Under the pieces are notes generated by a model. That model had not been told where the DNA came from and searched no databases. It saw only the letters and a list, made by a program, of their open reading frames with translations. Below, one piece after another: positions 8,067 to 17,551 of a stretch of 59,585 nt of DNA. This stretch comes from Pseudomonadota bacterium (GTDB taxonomy: Bacteria > Pseudomonadota > Alphaproteobacteria > Rickettsiales > SXRF01): contig CAUJHR010000006.1 in NCBI GenBank assembly GCA_963205195.1, forward strand, positions 1 through 59,585. The letters are read 5' to 3'. Position 1 is the first letter of the stretch; each line of letters starts with the position of its first letter. Made by a program: the position numbers and the translations under genes.

Positions 8067-8689
8067 ATTTTTACTAACTTCCCATCTGGCAAAAGTTTAT
8101 AGTTGCTGTAACATTTAAAATTCCTTGTAAGCGACTCTCCCCCTAAAAAGAAATTCTTCTCTGAATAACTCCAGAAAAACATTTTTCCATCCTCAGTAAA
8201 AATTGCATGCGGGGTAAATTGAAACTCCTTTCCTACTTCTTTTATAGAAGTAAGAAATGTATTAATACTAATACAGTCAGGGTTATGTCCTATCAATGCC
8301 TTACTTATTAGATCTTCTTTATAATAATCGCCGGATATTAAAAACGTAGCAAGGAATAAACCATTAAATAAAATAGGAACAAGTTGTTTATTGATACGTT
8401 TATATAATTTTGGAAATAACAAACATAGAACTATAACCACAGCTACAGCACACAAAGAAACACCAAAAGGTATAGATAAAAATTCATTAATTTCTTTTTT
8501 GCGAGGGATAAAAAAAGGTAAAATGGGAGGAAAAACAAACCCGAATGCATACCAATTATCCAAGAAAAAATACGAAAATATTATCCAGAATAAATAGCTA
8601 TTCCTTATCAATGGAGGAGCCTTAAAAGATACAACAAAAGTTATTATAGCTAAAATAATAACTAAAATTGCTATAGCAATTAAATACAT
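8063..8689 (-). CDS. Uncharacterised membrane protein inserted between mraY and murD
   Basis: A 208-residue protein with a hydrophobic N-terminus (residues 2-24), further hydrophobic segments at about 32-60, 72-92 and 104-120, then a soluble C-terminal domain of about 85 residues containing FTPHAIFTEDGKMFFWSYSEKNFF and ending KLLPDGKLVKI. I do not recognise the family. It begins one base after mraY ends and its stop overlaps the murD start (ATGA), so it is translationally coupled to essential genes, yet it is strikingly AT-rich compared with both. This suggests a foreign gene captured into the operon. Its function is unknown. Confidence 0.7.
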   Translation of the reverse strand: MYLIAIAILVIILAIITFVVSFKAPPLIRNSYLFWIIFSYFFLDNWYAFGFVFPPILPFFIPRKKEINEFLSIPFGVSLCAVAVVIVLCLLFPKLYKRINKQLVPILFNGLFLATFLISGDYYKEDLISKALIGHNPDCISINTFLTSIKEVGKEFQFTPHAIFTEDGKMFFWSYSEKNFFLGGESLTRNFKCYSNYKLLPDGKLVKI

Positions 8690-8690
8690 T

Positions 8691-9770
8691 TCACCTAACC
8701 TTCAGCGTAGCAAGTCCAAGCAGCGCAAAGATACAGGCCACTATCCAGAAACGTATCACCACCTTCGATTCCGACCAGCCTATTTTTTCGAAATGGTGGT
8801 GTATTGGCGCCATTTTGAACACACGCTTGCCGCGTGTTTTGAATGATACCACTTGTATGATGACCGACAGCGCCTCCACCACGAACAACCCGCCGATTAT
8901 TGCAAGCACTATCTCGTGCTTACATATCACGCTCACCGCCCCCAAAGCCCCGCCCAAGGCAAGGCTACCGGTGTCACCCATGAACACTTCGGCAGGTTGC
9001 GCGTTGAACCACAAAAACCCAAGGCTTGCCCCCACAAGTGCCGCACAGAAAACCGAAAGCTCACCCGCCCCAGTCACAAAATTAAGTTGCAGGTAAGCCG
9101 AAAAATCCACACGCCCTATAAGGTAGCATATTAGCGCGAAACACCCGGCAACTATCATTATCGGAACAATAGCCAGCCCATCCAGCCCGTCAGTCAGGTT
9201 AACCGCGTTCGATGCGCCGATCATAACGATCATCACGAACGGAATATATAATATCCCGGCATCTATCAGCACATTTTTAAAGAACGGCACGGCAATATGG
9301 CTGCCAAGCGCAGGCGTTGCCGCCATCTGTATCATGATCGCCGCCGCCAGCGAAAACACCGCCTGCCCGATCATTTTTTTGCGCGAGGAAAGCCCTTTGC
9401 TGTTGCGCTTGGTGAGTTTCAAATAATCATCAAAAAACCCGATAAGCCCGAAGCTCAGCATCACGAACAGCACTATCCACATATACTGGTTTTTAAGGTC
9501 AGACCATAAAAGTGTCGAAAGCGTAACTGAAATAAGTATCATCAGTCCACCCATGGTCGGCGTGCCTTTTTTGGTAACTAAGTGGCTCTCCGGCCCGTCA
9601 AGGCGGATCGGCTGCCCCTCGGCCTGCTTTGATTTAAGCCAAGCGATAACTTTCGGGCCTATATAAAAACTAAGCAGTAATGCAGTGAACACCGCGCCAC
9701 CGCTGCGGAAAGTGATATAGCGCAAAATGTTGAACAGCGAATTATGCTCAGCAAGCAGGTTATATAGCAT
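8691..9770 (-). CDS. mraY: Phospho-N-acetylmuramoyl-pentapeptide-transferase MraY
   Basis: Integral membrane enzyme that transfers phospho-MurNAc-pentapeptide to undecaprenyl phosphate to make lipid I. The catalytic and magnesium motifs are clear: [19 protein letters not shown] (about 109-127), [14 protein letters not shown] (about 187-200), [12 protein letters not shown] (about 263-274) and the MAPIHHHFE signature near residue 317. The 359 residues span about ten membrane segments. The start overlaps the murF stop by 11 bases. Confidence 0.97.
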   Translation of the reverse strand: MLYNLLAEHNSLFNILRYITFRSGGAVFTALLLSFYIGPKVIAWLKSKQAEGQPIRLDGPESHLVTKKGTPTMGGLMILISVTLSTLLWSDLKNQYMWIVLFVMLSFGLIGFFDDYLKLTKRNSKGLSSRKKMIGQAVFSLAAAIMIQMAATPALGSHIAVPFFKNVLIDAGILYIPFVMIVMIGASNAVNLTDGLDGLAIVPIMIVAGCFALICYLIGRVDFSAYLQLNFVTGAGELSVFCAALVGASLGFLWFNAQPAEVFMGDTGSLALGGALGAVSVICKHEIVLAIIGGLFVVEALSVIIQVVSFKTRGKRVFKMAPIHHHFEKIGWSESKVVIRFWIVACIFALLGLATLKVR

Positions 9771-11142
9771 CTTTAAATCTTCCCTTTTCTATTAAATCAT
9801 TTGCAAGCACATACATTTTGCTACCGTGCGAGCCTTTTATCAATATCACGTCGTCCTTTGCAAAAACATCATTCACAATTGCGCCAAGCGAAGCAGCATC
9901 GGGCACATGTGCGCCGCGCATATCCGCAGGCAGTTCATCATGCAGATTCTGCATCAATTTCCCCGCGCTATATATTTTATCAAACCCCTGCGCCTGCAGA
10001 TCAGACGCCAACCCAGCGTGTATTTCTGGCGATTGCTCACCCAACTCCAGCATATCACCAAGCAGAGCGATCTTGCGGCCTTTTTTTCCCTGCGCCTGCC
10101 ACACTTCATTTGTTTTGGCAAAGGCAGCGCGCATGCTGGCCGGGCTTGCGTTATAGCTGTCATTGATAAGCAGGGCCGTGCCATTTTTTGCAGTAATTTG
10201 CACCACCCGTCCCCTGCCCTCAACTTCCGAAAAATTTGCAAGTGCAGCAGCAGATTTTGCAACATCCAGCCCAAGCGCATGGACTGCGGCCAACACCGAT
10301 AACGATATAAGCGCCCAATGCCGCCCCGTTGCCGCGATTATGTAATCAATCTTTTCACCTTTTATATTTGCCGAAACTTCGCAGCCAGAAATGGTCGGCT
10401 TATATGAAAGCAAGCGGCAGTCAGCTTTTGCATCAGCACCAAATGTAATTGCGCTTGAGCGAAAGTTTAAAAAGTATGGCTGGTCAGCATTTATGATGGC
10501 AACACCGCCATTTTCCAATCCTTCGAATATCTCGCCCTTGGCTTTAGCGATTTCATCAATTGACGCGAAAAACTCCATATGCACCGCTTCGACATTGGAA
10601 ATAAGTGCTATATTCGGGCGCACCATTTTAGTCAGGTGTAAAATCTCCCCTGCGTGGTTCATACCCATTTCAAAAACGCCGTACTCAGAATCCAGCGGCA
10701 GATTAGCAAGATTTAGCGGCGTTCCGATATGGTTATTGTAATTTCCGCTTGTAGCATAAGTTTTACCATGCACCGATAATGCAAGCCGCAGCATTTCCTT
10801 GGTGGAAGTTTTACCTACACTCCCGGTAACGCCGATGATTTTAGCCTTGCTGCGTGCGCGGTTATATTTCGCCAGATCATCAAGCGCCCTGAACGTATCC
10901 GCAACTACAAGCTGGTTGCCGCCAATTGCGAGTTTTTTTTCAACAACGGCAGCAATAGCACCAGCAGCAAAAGCCTGCTGCACGTAATCATGCCCATCAA
11001 CCCGCTCACCTTTAATGGCAACGAATAAATCTCCGGGCTGCACCTTGCGGCTGTCTATCTCCACCCGCCACGCGCACCATTCGCCGTTAGGAACACCGCC
11101 CGTAGCTTTGACAAGGTCTAACACAGGCCATAAAGCGCTCAT
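9760..11142 (-). CDS. murF: UDP-MurNAc-tripeptide--D-alanyl-D-alanine ligase MurF
   Basis: Cytoplasmic Mur ligase that adds the D-Ala-D-Ala dipeptide. Visible are the N-terminal domain ([26 protein letters not shown]), the ATP loop [15 protein letters not shown], the [13 protein letters not shown] segment, [16 protein letters not shown] and the C-terminal [12 protein letters not shown] chose the ATG at 11142 because it overlaps the murE TGA (ATGA). A longer frame to 11163 would add seven residues lying inside murE. That gives 460 residues, normal for MurF. Confidence 0.96.
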   Translation of the reverse strand: MSALWPVLDLVKATGGVPNGEWCAWRVEIDSRKVQPGDLFVAIKGERVDGHDYVQQAFAAGAIAAVVEKKLAIGGNQLVVADTFRALDDLAKYNRARSKAKIIGVTGSVGKTSTKEMLRLALSVHGKTYATSGNYNNHIGTPLNLANLPLDSEYGVFEMGMNHAGEILHLTKMVRPNIALISNVEAVHMEFFASIDEIAKAKGEIFEGLENGGVAIINADQPYFLNFRSSAITFGADAKADCRLLSYKPTISGCEVSANIKGEKIDYIIAATGRHWALISLSVLAAVHALGLDVAKSAAALANFSEVEGRGRVVQITAKNGTALLINDSYNASPASMRAAFAKTNEVWQAQGKKGRKIALLGDMLELGEQSPEIHAGLASDLQAQGFDKIYSAGKLMQNLHDELPADMRGAHVPDAASLGAIVNDVFAKDDVILIKGSHGSKMYVLANDLIEKGRFKDAI

Positions 11143-12614
11143 TCTATAACACCTTGCTTCCATGCGGCATCGCGTGCAACTTCCGCATCATCGAACGGCA
11201 GACTTTTATCATCTATGATCTGCATTTTTTCATGTCCCTTACCCGCGATCACCAAAACATCACCTTCTTGCAATTGCCCTATGGCAAGATAAATCGCCTG
11301 CGCCCTATCCGCAACCTCTTTGCACGATTTTTTGCCAGCGCAGCCTTCCATAACAGCAGCGCGGATAGAAGCCGGATTTTCACTGCGCGGGTTGTCGTCA
11401 GTTATCAATGAATTATCGGCAAGTTCTGCCGCTATTTTGCCCATCAGCGGGCGCTTGCCATGGTCGCGGTCACCTCCGCAGCCAAACACCACATGCAATT
11501 TATTTTTTGTGTGCGGGCGCAGCGTATTTAAAATATTGGCCAGAGCCAGAGGCGTGTGCGCGTAATCAATGAACACCACCGCGCCGTTCTTAAGCGCCAC
11601 CACCTGTTCCAGCCTCCCACAAACACCTTTGAGCTTTGCGATATTAGAAACAGTTTTTTCCAAATCAGCGCCGCAGCCAACTGCCAGCCCCAACGCCGCC
11701 AATATATTCATCACCTGGAATTCACCAAACAGCGGCACTTTTATTTCATATTTCCTGCCAAATAATGTAAGCGTTACTTCCTGACCATGCTGGTTTGGCA
11801 TTATTGAATTTATGGAGAATTGCTCTCCATTTTTCCCAAACGAAATTATTTTATGTCCGCGCCCGCAGCAGATTTTTTTAAGCCCTGGAAACTTTTTATC
11901 GTCAGCATTTAAAACCGCCGTCCCGCCCTCTGGCAGCAATTCGGAAAACAACCGCGATTTTGCTGCGAAATATGCCTCTTCGGTTTTATGGTAATCTAGA
12001 TGGTCGCGGGCGATATTGGTAAATGCCGCCGCCTTTAATTGCACCCCATCTAGCCTGTATTGCGCCAGCCCATGGCTCGATGCTTCCATCGCCACATTTT
12101 CTATGCCGGATATTTTCATCTGCGAAAGCATGGAAGCAAGCGTCACCGGGTCTGGCGTTGTAAGTGTGCCTGGATAAAGGTTTTCTCCCTCGCCGGAAAT
12201 CACCCCGATAGTGCCGACAGACGCCGATTTTTCGCCCGTAAGGAACATAAGCTGGCGGAAGAAATCAGCCGTGGATGTTTTGCCGTCAGTACCCGTTACC
12301 GCCACTATATTCTTTGGCTGTGCGCCGTAAAACGCCGCCGCAATTTTCGCCAGCGCCAACCTCGCGTTTTCTACATATACAATGTTTTCCTGAATCCCGG
12401 ATCCTGAACCTTGCTCCCTTACTATAGCAGCCGCGCCATTTTGTTCCGCATCTGGAATGAAATCGGCACCGTCAACTTTTTCTCCTTTGACCGCAACAAA
12501 TATAAACCCCGGCTTCACCTTGGAAGAGTCAGTTGTGATGCCAGTTACTTCAGGATTCAGGATTCGGGATTCAGGATTCGGGAATATTCCCTCTAATAAT
12601 TCAAGCAGCTTCAT
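11139..12614 (-). CDS. murE: UDP-MurNAc-L-Ala-D-Glu--meso-diaminopimelate ligase MurE
   Basis: Cytoplasmic Mur ligase that adds the third residue of the stem peptide. The ITTDSSKVKPGFIFVAVKGEKVDG N-terminal domain, ATP loop AVTGTDGKTSTADF, MEASSHGLAQYRLDG and FGCGGDRDHGKRPLMG are present. The DDNPRSE segment carries the DNPR motif associated with meso-DAP specificity, consistent with dapB elsewhere in the window. Two heptamer arrays are read in frame: residues about 10-21 (NPESRILNPEV), in front of the first conserved strand, and about 68-75 (GSGSGIQ). The arrays face each other, as in murD. Length is 491 residues. Confidence 0.96.
   Translation of the reverse strand: MKLLELLEGIFPNPESRILNPEVTGITTDSSKVKPGFIFVAVKGEKVDGADFIPDAEQNGAAAIVREQGSGSGIQENIVYVENARLALAKIAAAFYGAQPKNIVAVTGTDGKTSTADFFRQLMFLTGEKSASVGTIGVISGEGENLYPGTLTTPDPVTLASMLSQMKISGIENVAMEASSHGLAQYRLDGVQLKAAAFTNIARDHLDYHKTEEAYFAAKSRLFSELLPEGGTAVLNADDKKFPGLKKICCGRGHKIISFGKNGEQFSINSIMPNQHGQEVTLTLFGRKYEIKVPLFGEFQVMNILAALGLAVGCGADLEKTVSNIAKLKGVCGRLEQVVALKNGAVVFIDYAHTPLALANILNTLRPHTKNKLHVVFGCGGDRDHGKRPLMGKIAAELADNSLITDDNPRSENPASIRAAVMEGCAGKKSCKEVADRAQAIYLAIGQLQEGDVLVIAGKGHEKMQIIDDKSLPFDDAEVARDAAWKQGVIE
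12389..12583. repeat. Two facing heptamer arrays inside murE (12389-12410 and 12550-12583)
   Basis: The left array is CTGAATCCCGGATCCTGAAC. The right array (12550-12583) is made of CAGGATT/CGGGATT 7-mers in the opposite orientation. The arrangement mirrors the one in murD with a larger spacer. Both are in frame. Confidence 0.78.
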
Positions 12615-12639
12615 AATAAACTCGCTGCCAGTTTAGTAC

Positions 12640-12719
12640 TGTCATTCCCGCGTAGGCGGGAATCTATAATGATTCTTGCCGCAGCCTTAATAGAGATCCC
12701 CGCCTTCGCGGGGATGACA
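12640..12719. repeat. Palindromic TGTCATTCCCGC...GGGGATGACA element, murE-ftsI gap
   Basis: An 80-bp element with ends TGTCATTCCCGCGTAGGCGG and CCCCGCCTTCGCGGGGATGACA-like complement. It has the same design as the element inside lnt at 27359-27438. It lies between ftsI and murE, so the transcript would carry a strong hairpin there. This is a well-known type of proteobacterial palindromic repeat. Confidence 0.8.
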
Positions 12720-12740
12720 AAAAATTTGCTACCCTTATAC

Positions 12741-12758
12741 CCGAATCCCGAATCCTGA
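12741..12758. repeat. Short heptamer array downstream of ftsI
   Basis: CCGAATCCCGAATCCTGA, two and a half units of the GAATCCY family, six bases after the ftsI stop codon. It is an intergenic member of the family that invades murC, murD, murE, rsmH and trmB. Confidence 0.65.
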
Positions 12759-12764
12759 CCACTC

Positions 12765-14570
12765 TTAGTAATTAACTGCACTGATATACCTCTTATCCAT
12801 CATAGGACTGGCATACGAAGCTGGTTTTTTATTTTTTTCGTTCTTTTCATTTTCCACCCAGTATTTCTCCGCATCATCTTCTGGCACGTTGTAGCGCGGT
12901 TTTATTCCCAGCATCGGCCCCATCTGGGCGATCACCTTGGAAACCACCGGCGCTGCTATCCACGCGCCCGTTGCAAAGCCATAGGTAGATTTATCGCCCT
13001 TTGGTTCATCGATCATAACTAGCACAAGATATTCAGGGTCATCAACCGGAAATGCGGCTATGAAGGAAACAAGCTTAGCGTTGGGATTATATTTGCCGCC
13101 TGATTGCACTTTTTCGGCTGTCCCGGTTTTGCCCCCCACACGATACCCCGCGATATTGGCGCTGGAGCCGGTTCCACGGTCAACTACAAGGCGCATAAGC
13201 CTGCGTATATTTTCCGAGGTTTTTTCACTCACAATACGCACGCCCTTTGATCTCCCCCTGTTGCCGTCTTTTAACATGGTCAGGTGCTCCATTGTACCGC
13301 CATTTACCAGCGTGGAAATTCCCTGTACAAGGTGCAGCGGTGTAACCGATATCCCATGACCGTAAGAAATTGTCGCAACATTTATATCTTTCCATTCATC
13401 AGGGAATTGCGGTGCGGCTTTCTCAGGGAATTCAATATCTACCGGCTTAAGCATTCCTATCTTATCTAGAAATTCCCGCTGTTTTTTGCCGCCCACATCA
13501 AGCGCCATTTTCGCCGTGCCGATATTGGAAGAATAAGCGTATATCTCAGGAACAGTCAGGAAACGAGCCTCCGGATGGGCATCATGAATTGTAAATTTGC
13601 CAAGCTTGAATGGCTTGGTGGCATCATAGCCGCCGCGTATGCTGGTAGCACCAGAGTCCATACCAAGCGCCATGGTGAATGTCTTGAAGGTAGATCCCAT
13701 TTCATATGCGCCAAGCGTTGCGCGGTTGAAGCGTGCTGAAATATCATCCTTGGCTTTTGCGTTAGGGTCAAAATCAGGAAGCGATACCATCGAGAGCAAT
13801 TCGCCAGATTTAACATCCAGTATAACCCCGGTTGCCCCGATAGCATTGAATTCATTTACGGTCTTGAGCATTTCGCTTCTCAGCATGGATTGCAGGCGCA
13901 CATCCACAGAGAGTGTGATTGGTTCGCTATTTTGTGTAGGTTCACGAAGCCTGCGGTCATACTGGCGCTCTATTCCTGCAAGCCCTTTATTATCCTGGCC
14001 GACATAACCAAGCATATGCGAAAGCACGTTGCCGTAAGGATAAACCCTGCGCTCCTCAGGCTGGAAATAAAGCCCTGGTATTCCCAGCGCATTCACCTGG
14101 TATTGTTCCTTGGGTGTCAGGTTGCGTTTTATCCATACAAAGGTCTTACCGCTTTTCAAGCGCCTAAGCAGGATCTTTTCGTCCATTACCAGTAATTGCG
14201 CCAGCTTATGCGCGGCATCATTTGCATCCTTGATCTCCTTAGGATTTACGAATACCGAAGCGGTCATCAGGCTGGTTGCAAGCAGCACACCGTTACGGTC
14301 AACAATATCACCGCGTGCAAGCGGCGATTCGCTACTTTTAAGCTCCACCTCCTCGCCCTCATTTTCATTGTCATCATCAAAGATTTTAACTGTCATAGCC
14401 TTAGGGTTCTTTATAACAGCAACCTCGATCATACGCACACTTATGCTTGCGAAACAAAGCACGAAAAAAAACCCGACGCATAACATGCGTACACGGCTTT
14501 GCTCGATGATCCTTTTACCAGTGCTTTCATTAATGATGATTTTTGTGGATTTCTGCACTGCCCCACTCAT
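12765..14570 (-). CDS. ftsI: Division-specific D,D-transpeptidase FtsI (PBP3)
   Basis: Class B penicillin-binding protein that cross-links septal peptidoglycan with FtsW. There is one N-terminal membrane anchor (about residues 28-50), then the pedestal domain and the transpeptidase domain. Its SxxK active site is STFK (Ser at about residue 293), the SxN motif is SSN in the AYSSNIGT stretch, and the KTG motif is GGKTGTAEK (about 480). The 601-residue length is normal. The C-terminal tail after about residue 570 is Lys/Glu/Asn-rich and probably disordered. It overlaps ftsL by four bases (ATGA). Confidence 0.97.
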   Translation of the reverse strand: MSGAVQKSTKIIINESTGKRIIEQSRVRMLCVGFFFVLCFASISVRMIEVAVIKNPKAMTVKIFDDDNENEGEEVELKSSESPLARGDIVDRNGVLLATSLMTASVFVNPKEIKDANDAAHKLAQLLVMDEKILLRRLKSGKTFVWIKRNLTPKEQYQVNALGIPGLYFQPEERRVYPYGNVLSHMLGYVGQDNKGLAGIERQYDRRLREPTQNSEPITLSVDVRLQSMLRSEMLKTVNEFNAIGATGVILDVKSGELLSMVSLPDFDPNAKAKDDISARFNRATLGAYEMGSTFKTFTMALGMDSGATSIRGGYDATKPFKLGKFTIHDAHPEARFLTVPEIYAYSSNIGTAKMALDVGGKKQREFLDKIGMLKPVDIEFPEKAAPQFPDEWKDINVATISYGHGISVTPLHLVQGISTLVNGGTMEHLTMLKDGNRGRSKGVRIVSEKTSENIRRLMRLVVDRGTGSSANIAGYRVGGKTGTAEKVQSGGKYNPNAKLVSFIAAFPVDDPEYLVLVMIDEPKGDKSTYGFATGAWIAAPVVSKVIAQMGPMLGIKPRYNVPEDDAEKYWVENEKNEKNKKPASYASPMMDKRYISAVNY

Positions 14571-14920
14571 CTCTGCGTAGGGCCGCGGTAAGATGCAAGA
14601 TTAGAGCGCATGTCGCCGTTATCAGCAATGGCAACCGCCTGCTTATGGAAGGAGATGGCCTCTATTTCAGCCACCTGGTCAACTGTTACATTTTTTCCTT
14701 TGAGATACTTATCTGCAAGTTTCCGTAAATTTTCTGGGCGGTTGAGATATGCCCATTCAGCAGCTTCCACATGCAGCATTTCCCTCTCCTGCGCCATACG
14801 CTGGCTGGCGTCTGCCACCTGCGCTTTCAATGATTGCACCTCATATTTCACGCGGTAAAGCATAAACGCGGCACCAACTATAACAACAGCCCAGAATGCA
14901 AGAAGGTACAGGCGGTTCAT
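14567..14920 (-). CDS. ftsL: Cell division protein FtsL
   Basis: A 117-residue bitopic protein. A short N-terminus is followed by a membrane segment (about 3-20, LYLLAFWAVVIVGAAFMLY), a coiled-coil-like stretch (about 22-55, with EVQSLKAQVADASQRMAQER), then WAYLNRPENLRKLADKYL, the segment commonly seen in alphaproteobacterial FtsL. In the cell it bridges FtsB/FtsQ to FtsWI. Sequence conservation is weak in this family, so the call leans on architecture and on position between rsmH and ftsI, with ATGA overlaps on both sides. Confidence 0.88.
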   Translation of the reverse strand: MNRLYLLAFWAVVIVGAAFMLYRVKYEVQSLKAQVADASQRMAQEREMLHVEAAEWAYLNRPENLRKLADKYLKGKNVTVDQVAEIEAISFHKQAVAIADNGDMRSNLASYRGPTQR

Positions 14921-15915
14921 TGCATAACTCCTTCGCTTCTGGTCATCATACGCATGGTAGCGCTGCGGGCACGGGGATTTTTTTCCAGTTCCGCGCTGGA
15001 AGCTTTAAGTTTTTCCGGCTTGGGCAGGAAAAAAGCGGGAGCATCCGCAAGTGCTGGCTTATTGCTAAGCTCCGGCACATGGCGCGAATGCTCCCCAAGC
15101 TTACCACAACGGGAGTGGGTAAAACGTTTGACGATACGGTCTTCCAGCGAATGGAAGCTTACCACTACCAGCCGCCCGCCCTTTCCAAGCAGTTTCTCGG
15201 AAGCGGCAAGGCCGGATTCTATCGCCTCAAATTCTTTATTTATAAATATACGCAGCCCCTGGAAACTGCGGGTAGCCGGGTCACTCTTTCCAGGCTTTCC
15301 AGGCAGTGCTGCGCGGATGATTTCCGCAAGCTGCACAGTGTGCGTAATAGGCTGCAATTCACGTGCGGCAACTATAGCCCGCGCCACACGCCGCGCCATT
15401 TTTTCCTCGCCGTAATAATAAAAAATATCCGCAAGCTCATCTACGCCTGCGTTATTTACAACATCCTCAGCATTCGCGCCTTCTTGCGACATACGCATAT
15501 CCAGCTTGCCATCGCTGCGGAAGGAAAAACCACGCTCAGCAATATCAAGCTGCATCGAAGAAACACCAAGGTCTAATACGATTCCGTCAACACTGGTTAT
15601 CCCACGCGTAGCAAGCAGGCTGCACATATCGGCGAAATTTCCAAGTATCCATACGAAGCGGTTGGGAAATTCCTGCATCAGAATTTCAGCGAATTTTTTA
15701 GTGCTGGGGTCGCGGTCAATAGCATATACATGGCAATTGGCGGAGCTTAATATTGCGCGGCTATATCCGCCTGCGCCAAAAGTTCCGTCTATATATATAC
15801 CGCCATCCTTTGGCGCGAGCCAGCCTAGCATTTCGTTGAGCATTACGGGTGCGTGCGCCTCTTCCGACTTTCTTCCTGAATCCTGAATCCCGAATCCTGA
15901 ACCCTGCGCTTTCAT
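14917..15915 (-). CDS. rsmH: 16S rRNA (cytosine-1402-N4)-methyltransferase RsmH
   Basis: SAM-dependent enzyme that methylates C1402 in the 30S P site (formerly MraW). Typical segments are HAPVMLNEMLGWL (about 21-33), the SAM motif YIDGTFGAGGYSRAIL (about 41-56), DGIVLDLGVSSMQLD, ERGFSFRSDGKLDMRM, and the C-terminal VVVSFHSLEDRIVKRF. Residues 3-14 (AQGSGFGIQDSG) come from a heptamer array and form an unusual N-terminal extension before HAPVML, where the family normally starts. The ATG overlaps the mraZ TGA. Confidence 0.96.
   Translation of the reverse strand: MKAQGSGFGIQDSGRKSEEAHAPVMLNEMLGWLAPKDGGIYIDGTFGAGGYSRAILSSANCHVYAIDRDPSTKKFAEILMQEFPNRFVWILGNFADMCSLLATRGITSVDGIVLDLGVSSMQLDIAERGFSFRSDGKLDMRMSQEGANAEDVVNNAGVDELADIFYYYGEEKMARRVARAIVAARELQPITHTVQLAEIIRAALPGKPGKSDPATRSFQGLRIFINKEFEAIESGLAASEKLLGKGGRLVVVSFHSLEDRIVKRFTHSRCGKLGEHSRHVPELSNKPALADAPAFFLPKPEKLKASSAELEKNPRARSATMRMMTRSEGVMQ
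15874..15906. repeat. Heptamer array at the rsmH 5' end
   Basis: Units CTGAATC, CTGAATC, CCGAATC, CTGAACC run directly after the start codon region and encode most of the extra N-terminus of RsmH. A single-orientation array. Confidence 0.75.
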
Positions 15916-16373
15916 GACACCGGCCCTTTCATCATGAAGCGTTTTTCCTTAACCAAATTGCGTGCACGTTTTGCGTAAGCGGCAAATGCCTTCGGCTCCC
16001 ATATTTCAAAAACTTCACCCTTGCCTACAAAGGTAGCTTCTTCTTTAAGTCCTGCCGCTTCCATCAATTGTTCGGTAAGCAATATCCTGCCGTCAGAATC
16101 AAATGAAAGCTGCACTGATTCCCCAAACAGCGAGTTTACAAATGCGTCACGTTCTTCCGAATAAGGATCTAGGCTTTCCATACGTTCATTTAGTTTTATT
16201 ATCCTGCTCATTCCACAAGCCTCGATGCAATTATTTATCGGCGACTGGTAGGCAACCACCCCTTGAAAGTCATTCGCAAGCACCTTTGATGCAAGCACAG
16301 CCCTAAACTGTGCAGGTACGGAAACCCTACCTTTTTTATCTATACGGTTATGGAATGTTGATAAAAAAATCAT
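15912..16373 (-). CDS. mraZ: Transcriptional regulator MraZ
   Basis: DNA-binding protein with two tandem SpoVT-AbrB (double-psi beta barrel) half domains that assembles as a ring and represses its own dcw operon in bacteria where it has been studied. At 153 residues it has the usual size. The first domain carries NRIDKKGRVSVPAQFR (about 8-23) and the second SFDSDGRILLTEQLME (about 93-108). It is the first gene of the dcw cluster, and the repeats in its promoter match the expected binding pattern. ATGA overlap with rsmH. Confidence 0.96.
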   Translation of the reverse strand: MIFLSTFHNRIDKKGRVSVPAQFRAVLASKVLANDFQGVVAYQSPINNCIEACGMSRIIKLNERMESLDPYSEERDAFVNSLFGESVQLSFDSDGRILLTEQLMEAAGLKEEATFVGKGEVFEIWEPKAFAAYAKRARNLVKEKRFMMKGPVS

Positions 16374-16400
16374 TATAAACAGCTAGTTAGGGTTTCATCA

Positions 16401-16463
16401 TGGGATTTCATGGGTTTTTATGGGATTACATGGGAATTTATACTCCTTTTATGGGACAGTCAA
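16401..16463 (-). promoter_or_regulatory. mraZ promoter with MraZ operator repeats
   Basis: On the plus strand four TGGG boxes stand at 16401, 16411, 16421 and 16431, exactly 10 bp apart (TGGG plus six A/T-rich bases), with a fifth TGGG at 16452. MraZ is known to bind TGGG(A/G) direct repeats with five-base spacers, i.e. the same 10-bp period. On the minus strand a -35-like TTGACT (16463-16458) and a -10-like TATAAA (16442-16437, spacing 15) precede the boxes. The boxes would thus cover the transcription start and early leader, a position suited to autorepression. Confidence 0.85.
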
Positions 16464-16561
16464 CCATTTTGATGCTCTGAACACACAAAAACAGTCAAAG
16501 CCGGAGCATTTGATGCCGATCAAAACTATCAAGTTTATTTTGGAAAATTAGGAAATTAGAT

Positions 16562-17551
16562 CTAAACCCTTACGTGCCCGGTATGCTCTTCGTTTTTTAC
16601 CCTATCGGTAAAAGCTACATTCTGTTCTACTACAGATGTTTTGCGCCCGGTTTTATTTGGCTCATTTATATTTTGCGATGAATTGCGCTCATCAATTATG
16701 CCTTGGGCAAAATTCCTTGAATTTTTATTATTACCATCATCACCAAAAGGATTAGGTGCAACCGGGTTAAGCTCATACACTGTGTCAGCAACCTTGCTTT
16801 TTTTACCAAAATGCTCAGCCACAAACCTGCTGAACACATAAGTTACGCTAGCGGTTATTATCGTTCCAAGCGCATCAAAAGCCAGCAAATTAGCCCATCT
16901 ATTAACTTTGATCTTGTTGTCAGCAGGGCGGAATGACATCCACTTATTTGTTGCCCATGTACCAAACCCATCATTTAATTTTTTGGTGAATTTAGGCCCC
17001 ATTGCGGCAAGCGCCACAAACGCAGTAGCCCACGAAGCCATGCGCCCGCTGATAACACTGGCCCAATTTTGCTTAGGCTCCTGCTTAATTGCCTGGTTAT
17101 CCGGCGGAGTGGTTCCAAATATTTTATCGATCTTAGCAGCGTTAGATTGCCTATGGTCTTCAAGCCATTTTATAGGTCCCACCAGAAAGTGGCTCCCCAT
17201 ACCTAAAATAAAAGTAAAGCCAAGGTTTTCAGCCATCCCTTTAATATTTTCCGGGGAAGAATTCTTCATTACTGTTTTGGAAAGTGTTTTATGGATCCAC
17301 TCGCCAACATTCTTATTCATGGTCCTGAGCCAATTGAAATTCTTATTGGTCCCGTGCAATGCCTGATAACCGGTTGCTGCCGATGACATCCACACGCCGC
17401 CCCACGCGATTGGAGCAAAAACAAGGAAATCATAAAGTTTATTGCCAAAAGTACGCTTTTGGGCTTTTTCCGGCTCGTTAGTATGCGCGCCAATATTCTC
17501 TTTAGAATCTATTGGCTTAGCATCTTTTGTATTTTTCTCAGGATACTCCAT
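16562..17551 (-). CDS. Uncharacterised multi-pass membrane protein
   Basis: A 329-residue protein with a charged N-terminus (about 38 residues rich in Lys, Glu, Asn), about four hydrophobic segments (residues about 39-60, 108-130, 172-190, 220-247) and a long polar Asn/Lys-rich C-terminus of about 80 residues. No motif or family recognised. It stands alone between mraZ and tRNA-Gly, on the same strand as mraZ but upstream of the mraZ promoter. The overall layout, polar tails around small-residue-rich hydrophobic helices (GGVWMSSAATG, SWATAFVALAAMG), resembles the unknown proteins at 19-22 kb, but I see no convincing sequence match. Confidence 0.65.
   Translation of the reverse strand: MEYPEKNTKDAKPIDSKENIGAHTNEPEKAQKRTFGNKLYDFLVFAPIAWGGVWMSSAATGYQALHGTNKNFNWLRTMNKNVGEWIHKTLSKTVMKNSSPENIKGMAENLGFTFILGMGSHFLVGPIKWLEDHRQSNAAKIDKIFGTTPPDNQAIKQEPKQNWASVISGRMASWATAFVALAAMGPKFTKKLNDGFGTWATNKWMSFRPADNKIKVNRWANLLAFDALGTIITASVTYVFSRFVAEHFGKKSKVADTVYELNPVAPNPFGDDGNNKNSRNFAQGIIDERNSSQNINEPNKTGRKTSVVEQNVAFTDRVKNEEHTGHVRV

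Noticed and set aside
9954..10302. Overlapping frames within murF on both strands
   Set aside because: Alternative frames of a secure gene; no ribosome site or known motif.
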